From contig BSBK01001534.1 in NCBI GenBank assembly GCA_027943335.1, positions 1,543,001 to 1,607,000 on the forward strand: DNA of 64,000 nucleotides. Reading direction: 5' to 3'. Source of the DNA: Chamaecyparis obtusa (taxonomy: Eukaryota > Streptophyta > Pinopsida > Cupressales > Cupressaceae). Made by a program: the position numbers and the translations under genes. The notes beneath the pieces are model-generated. The model was not told the origin of the DNA. It made no database searches and worked only from the letters and a program-made list of their open reading frames with translations. Below are positions 60,380 to 64,000 of the stretch, one piece after another (within the stretch, counting starts at the first letter, position 1; each line of letters starts with the position of its first letter).

Positions 60380-60893
60380 TACACTTTGAACATAATTCAA
60401 ATCAGAGAAGGTAAAAGTAAGACTCCTTATGAATTGTGGTTTGATCATACTCCTATTGTAAAATATTTTAGAATATTTGGTAGTAAATGCTATATAAAGA
60501 GAGATGATGAGATAGGGAAGTTTGATGCTAGAAGTGATGAAGGAATTTTCCTTGGTTATTCTACTAAGAACAAGGCTGACAAATGTTTTAATCTGAGATT
60601 AAGAAAGATGATTGAAAGTAACAATGTGAAGATAGATGAAAGGTTTCAGATACATGAGACAATGTATGATTGTAATTAGAATACAGAGATCAAGGAGGCT
60701 ATTGCTGCTATAGAAGAAGAAGAACTTGTTGAGGCTGAATGTGAAAATGAGACTTGTGATGATGATAAAAATGAGGCTATTGAGGTTCCTAAGACTCTGA
60801 GGTATGTAAGGAAGGGCCATCCTGGAAAAAAAAATTATTGGTATTACAAATCAAGGAGTAATGACTAGATCAAAGGCTAGAGAATAAATTTGT
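60380..60893 (+). pseudogene. Copia integrase tail and linker of D
   Basis: The frame resumes after C2 with TLNIIQIREGKSKTPYELWFDHTPIVKYFRIFGSKCYIKRDDEIGKFDARSDEGIFLGYSTKNKADKCFN, the usual integrase tail. An acidic linker (IEEEELVEAECENETCDDDKNEAIEVPKTLRYVRKGHPG) leads to the reverse transcriptase. Stops near 60677 and 60866. Confidence 0.88.
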
Positions 60894-61306
60894 TTGATTT
60901 CTCAAGTTGAACCAAAGACTACAAATGAAGCTTGTAGAGATGAATCTTGGATAAATGCTATGAAGGGAGAGTTAGATCAGATAGGGAAAAATAACACTTG
61001 GGAATTGGTTCCTAGACCTATAAACAAAAATGTAATAGGAACTAAATGGGTTTTCAGAAACAAAATGAATGAAGAAGGAGTTGTAGTAAGAAATAAAACA
61101 AGATTGGTATGTAAAGGCTAGTCACAACAAGAAGGCATAGATTTTGAAGAGACATTTGCTCCTGTTGCTAGAATAGAGGTTGTGAGATTATTCTTGGCTT
61201 ATGCTGCACATAAGACCTTCAAGGTATATCAGATGGTTGTGAAATCTGCATTCCTGAATGAGGATCTTGAAGAAGAAGTGTAATAGAACAACTTGATCAT
61301 AGTTTC
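60894..61306 (+). pseudogene. Truncated copia reverse transcriptase of D
   Basis: EACRDESWINAMKGELDQIGKNNTWELVPRPINKNVIGTKWVFRNKMNEEGVVVRNKTRLVCKG, then a stop, [51 protein letters not shown]. The first catalytic Asp (QMDVKSAF) is Val. After EEV a one-base loss shifts the frame; IEQLDHSF is still readable. Copia similarity ends near 61306, before the YVDD motif, so the palm domain is missing. Confidence 0.88.
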
Positions 61307-62960
61307 ATTTTGAGGCCTTTGTGGCCTTTTGAAATTTTCATCCTTTTGGATCATAGTTTTCTTTTCTTGAACATGTCTTTTAGATGGGACATGTTGATCC
61401 TTCTATTTTTGTGTGTTTTTTTGGCTTGATGTATCATTTTTGTATTTTTATTTTTTATTTGTTTCTTTGGCATCAAACTTGCTTCCATTAGCCATGGTAT
61501 GGGTGCATGAGGATGAATGGTTTAAATATTTTATGGATGGAAATACAGAGGATGAATGTTGGAAGGAATTCAAGGATGTGTGCCTTTGTGGATCTTTCTT
61601 AGGGATGTGAGGTGAACTTTGATATGGAAGATTGATGTATGTAAGGACCTAAAATGGAGGGAAGGGATGAAGGATTAGGTTTGGGAACATAAGGACCCAA
61701 AATGGATGTGTTTGAGGAAGGGAGGGAGTTTTGGACATAGGGGCCCAAAATATATTTGGAGGGTGGGGGATGGAGGTTTGGACATAAGGGCCCAAAATGG
61801 ATTTGGAATATGAGTGATGGGAATATTTAAGCTTAGATTTGGATGGAGGAATTTGGGATTTGGAAGGAGTGGAAGGTGTACCAACATCTTGAGACATTCT
61901 TTCTTCAATGGGATACTTAGCATGTGCAACATAAGATGCAAGTCCAGGTGTATGGATTTCATGGATGGATTGGATAGGAGTGATGAGATTTTGTGGAGGA
62001 TTATGATCATGAGGGGGATTAGTGGGGATAATAGGATAATGATATGGCTTAGGAGGGATAATAAGATCTTGAGATGGCTAAGGATCATGACATGGAGATG
62101 ACAGGGTACTTTGATCTTGACTTCTAAGAGGATCATATGGTGGAGTAAGAGGGATAATGGGATCTTGAGATGGAAGAAGATCTTACAATGGAATGGAGGG
62201 GAGAGAATCATGATATAAGAAGATTTTATCTTGACATGGAGGGGAATTAGTGGATTGGAGAGAAGGAATATCTTCATGAAGTGGAGGATAAGTCAATGTT
62301 AAGGATCAAGAAGGAAGGGGATCCTTGGATGGGGTAGAGGGGATTGGTTCATGAGACGGAGGGGATTTATTAATGGATGCAATAATAGGGATGTTGTGAT
62401 CTTGATTATGAATTGGATCATGTAGTGTATTAAGAGGGATAAATGGATCTTGAGATGGATTGAAAGCATGGGATGGAGATATTTTGATATCTAGAGGAGG
62501 AGAAGAATCCATAGTAGCATGCTTTGGAACAAGGTCTTGACATGTTTGGACTTGGGAGGGTGATGGGATGGAGGGATGAAGGATTCATGAGACTTAGAAG
62601 ATTTATGTGTGTCTTGACTTGGAGGGAATGATGGTGAGTGCATGACTTGTAGAGATTGGGTAGCTTGAATTAGAAGTGGGGATATATACTTCTATGTTAT
62701 CTCATCGAGCCATGCAAGGAAAAGCATGGTTTTGGATAAGGGATGGGAATTATGGATTTGGGTAAATGTGGGAGGATGAGATGGATTTCCCTTGTCAAAG
62801 GTAGATGAAGGATAAGAAATGTGAGATGTATTGGGGTTGGATATGGAATGTTGAGGTGGAATAGATGGGGATATGGGATTGTCTTGGCAAGTGGGAGTGG
62901 GGTTGTTTTGGTGAATTTATGAGCTGGATGAATGTGAGATTGGATTTGTGCAAATCCAAT
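61307..62960 (-). pseudogene. Proline/serine-rich reverse-strand coding remnant
   Basis: I do not recognise it. Reading leftwards, a frame starts at ATG near 62960 (MDKDWICTNPISHSSSS) and continues with Pro/Ser/His-rich sequence (NPSHPPTFTQIHNSHPLSKT, FLAWLDEIT, FPPSQDTHKSSKSHESFIPPSHHPPKSK). A frameshift near 62550 leads to a frame (62512-61649) with repeated SQDPIIPLxPPHDP-like units and FWAPMSKTPSLPQTHPFW repeats. Past a stop at 61649 it becomes Lys/Gln-rich (KENFKRPQRPQNE-like) to about 61310. Same-frame continuity over several hundred codons suggests a former long disordered protein, perhaps a gag or accessory protein of another retroelement. Confidence 0.45.
61640..61810. repeat. ~45-bp degenerate tandem repeat
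   Basis: GGACMTARGGRCCCAAAATGGAT-like blocks occur at about 61640, 61688, 61733 and 61783. In the reverse frame they encode the repeated FW..M.K motif. Confidence 0.75.
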
Positions 62961-63099
62961 CTTTATCCATGATGTTTGAATGAAGTTTTGGATTTGGTTT
63001 AGAAGAAGATGTGGATGAAGATTGGAATTAAGTGTAGATGACGTGAAATATGATATATGAACTTAGGACTAGAAGAAAGTTTGGACTTTGTTTTTTATT

Positions 63100-63345
63100 C
63101 AAGGGGGAAGGGCCTCAAAGATTTTGATTTTATTTGATTGGTTGATTGATTAAGAGGCCAGGGCCTCAAGGATTAGATTTGATTTGATTTGGATTTGGAT
63201 TTGGATTGATTAAGAGGGAAGGGCCTCAAGGATTAGATTGATTGGACTATGGATTTGATTGATTGTGAGGGCAAGGCCTCAAGGGTTTTGATTTGATTTG
63301 AATGATTGTGAGGGTAGGGCCTCAAGGATTTGATTGGATTGGATT
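63100..63345. repeat. GGGCCTCAAGGATT repeat array
   Basis: Five degenerate units with AGGGCCTCAARG followed by TTTGATTTGGATT-like spacers, near 63110, 63167, 63215, 63272 and 63317. Confidence 0.85.
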
Positions 63346-64000
63346 GGATTTTGATTTTGGATTTGAAGGTTTGAGACAAACCTAGGTGGAAAAAGACCCT
63401 ATGATGGTTCAAACAAAGGATTTATTTGGATGATGATCTTCTTCTACATGGAGATAGACTTGTGATCACAAGAAAAATAGGATAGGATTAATGGAATTAA
63501 TTACTTGAGATAGACTGATGTTCCCAAAGCAATAATTTGATTAGATGTGTTTGCTAATGATGAGGGTCTATGTAACACTTTTGATTAAAATATTTCAACC
63601 TAAGATTGGTTAAGGAATGAAAGATGAGATTGGATTTGATTAGTCTTGATTATGCTTGGATATGGATCAATCAAGACAAGATTTTATTAAAGTCCAAATG
63701 ATGATTTTTCTCCTAAGTTCAAAGTAGAAGATTTGATGAAAAATTGGATTAGATGATGATGTGGATATAGGTTGGAATTTAGAATGAAAGGAATTTAGAA
63801 GATAAATGAGGGATGTTGGAAGACAATTGAATGGATAAATGGGTGATTGATTTAGATGAAGAGGATAAATAGATTGAATTATGATTTCATTGGAATGAAT
63901 TTGAAAAGGGGATTAGATTAGAAAGGTAATGATGTGATTATATTAAAAAGAAAATGAATGATGAAATTGGATTAAGAAAGTAGATGTGATTTATGAAGTA
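63346..64000. other. Unassigned right end
   Basis: A/G/T-rich sequence with many GGATT/GATGA words but no ORF, repeat unit or motif that I can support. Confidence 0.5.

Larger units (their letters stand above)
54581..61306 (+). mobile_element. Ty1/copia element D, truncated, interrupted by C2
   Basis: 5' LTR, primer site, gag, protease, integrase and the start of the reverse transcriptase, all forward. C2 lies in the integrase. The element stops in the reverse transcriptase near 61306 and no 3' LTR follows. It is related to A and B but is a separate family. Confidence 0.85.

Overview
The window looks like intergenic DNA from a seed plant with a large, repeat-rich genome. A conifer or another gymnosperm fits best, but that is an inference from the old, deeply nested retrotransposons and not a proven identity. 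The DNA is AT-rich and I see no intact host gene, rRNA, tRNA or CRISPR. Almost everything I can explain is a decayed transposable element. I name them F, L, T, A, B, C1, C2, A', R, E, G and D.

Layout. A reverse-strand Ty1/copia element (F) is split. Its integrase half is at 1-849 and its protease/gag half plus one LTR is at 48160-~49900. The split is made by L, an LTR element at 855-48154 flanked by the 5-bp duplication CTATT. L carries only a gag-like frame (43517-~44470), which is displaced because T is inserted in its leader. T (2581-43440) is a candidate TIR DNA transposon with 30-bp inverted ends, arrays of a palindromic motif, a spliced-gene-like remnant and a 357-bp tandem array. Three LTR elements sit inside T: A (copia, reverse, 5508-13266), B (copia, forward, 15893-30535) and E (Ty3/gypsy of Athila/Tat type, forward, 31680-43169). 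B has itself been hit three times: C1 (18172-22307, a 4.1-kb solo-LTR-like insertion in gag), A' (25862-27350, a solo LTR related to A) and R (28963-30383, a poly(A)-tailed retrocopy inside the 3' LTR).

Right of F lie G, a degenerate Ty3/gypsy element (~49921-54047), and D, a forward copia element (54581-~61306). D is interrupted by C2 (57910-60379), a second member of the C family, and is cut off in its reverse transcriptase. The last 2.7 kb holds a proline/serine-rich reverse-strand frame (~62960-61310) and a short GGGCCT repeat array (63100-63340).

How it fits together. The target-site duplications nest consistently, and removing C1 with one duplication rejoins the B gag frame. LTR divergence, counted by eye over about 150 bases per pair, gives roughly 5% for A, 10-11% for B and E, and about 15% for L. 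This agrees with the nesting order. All elements carry stops or frameshifts, so none looks autonomous now.
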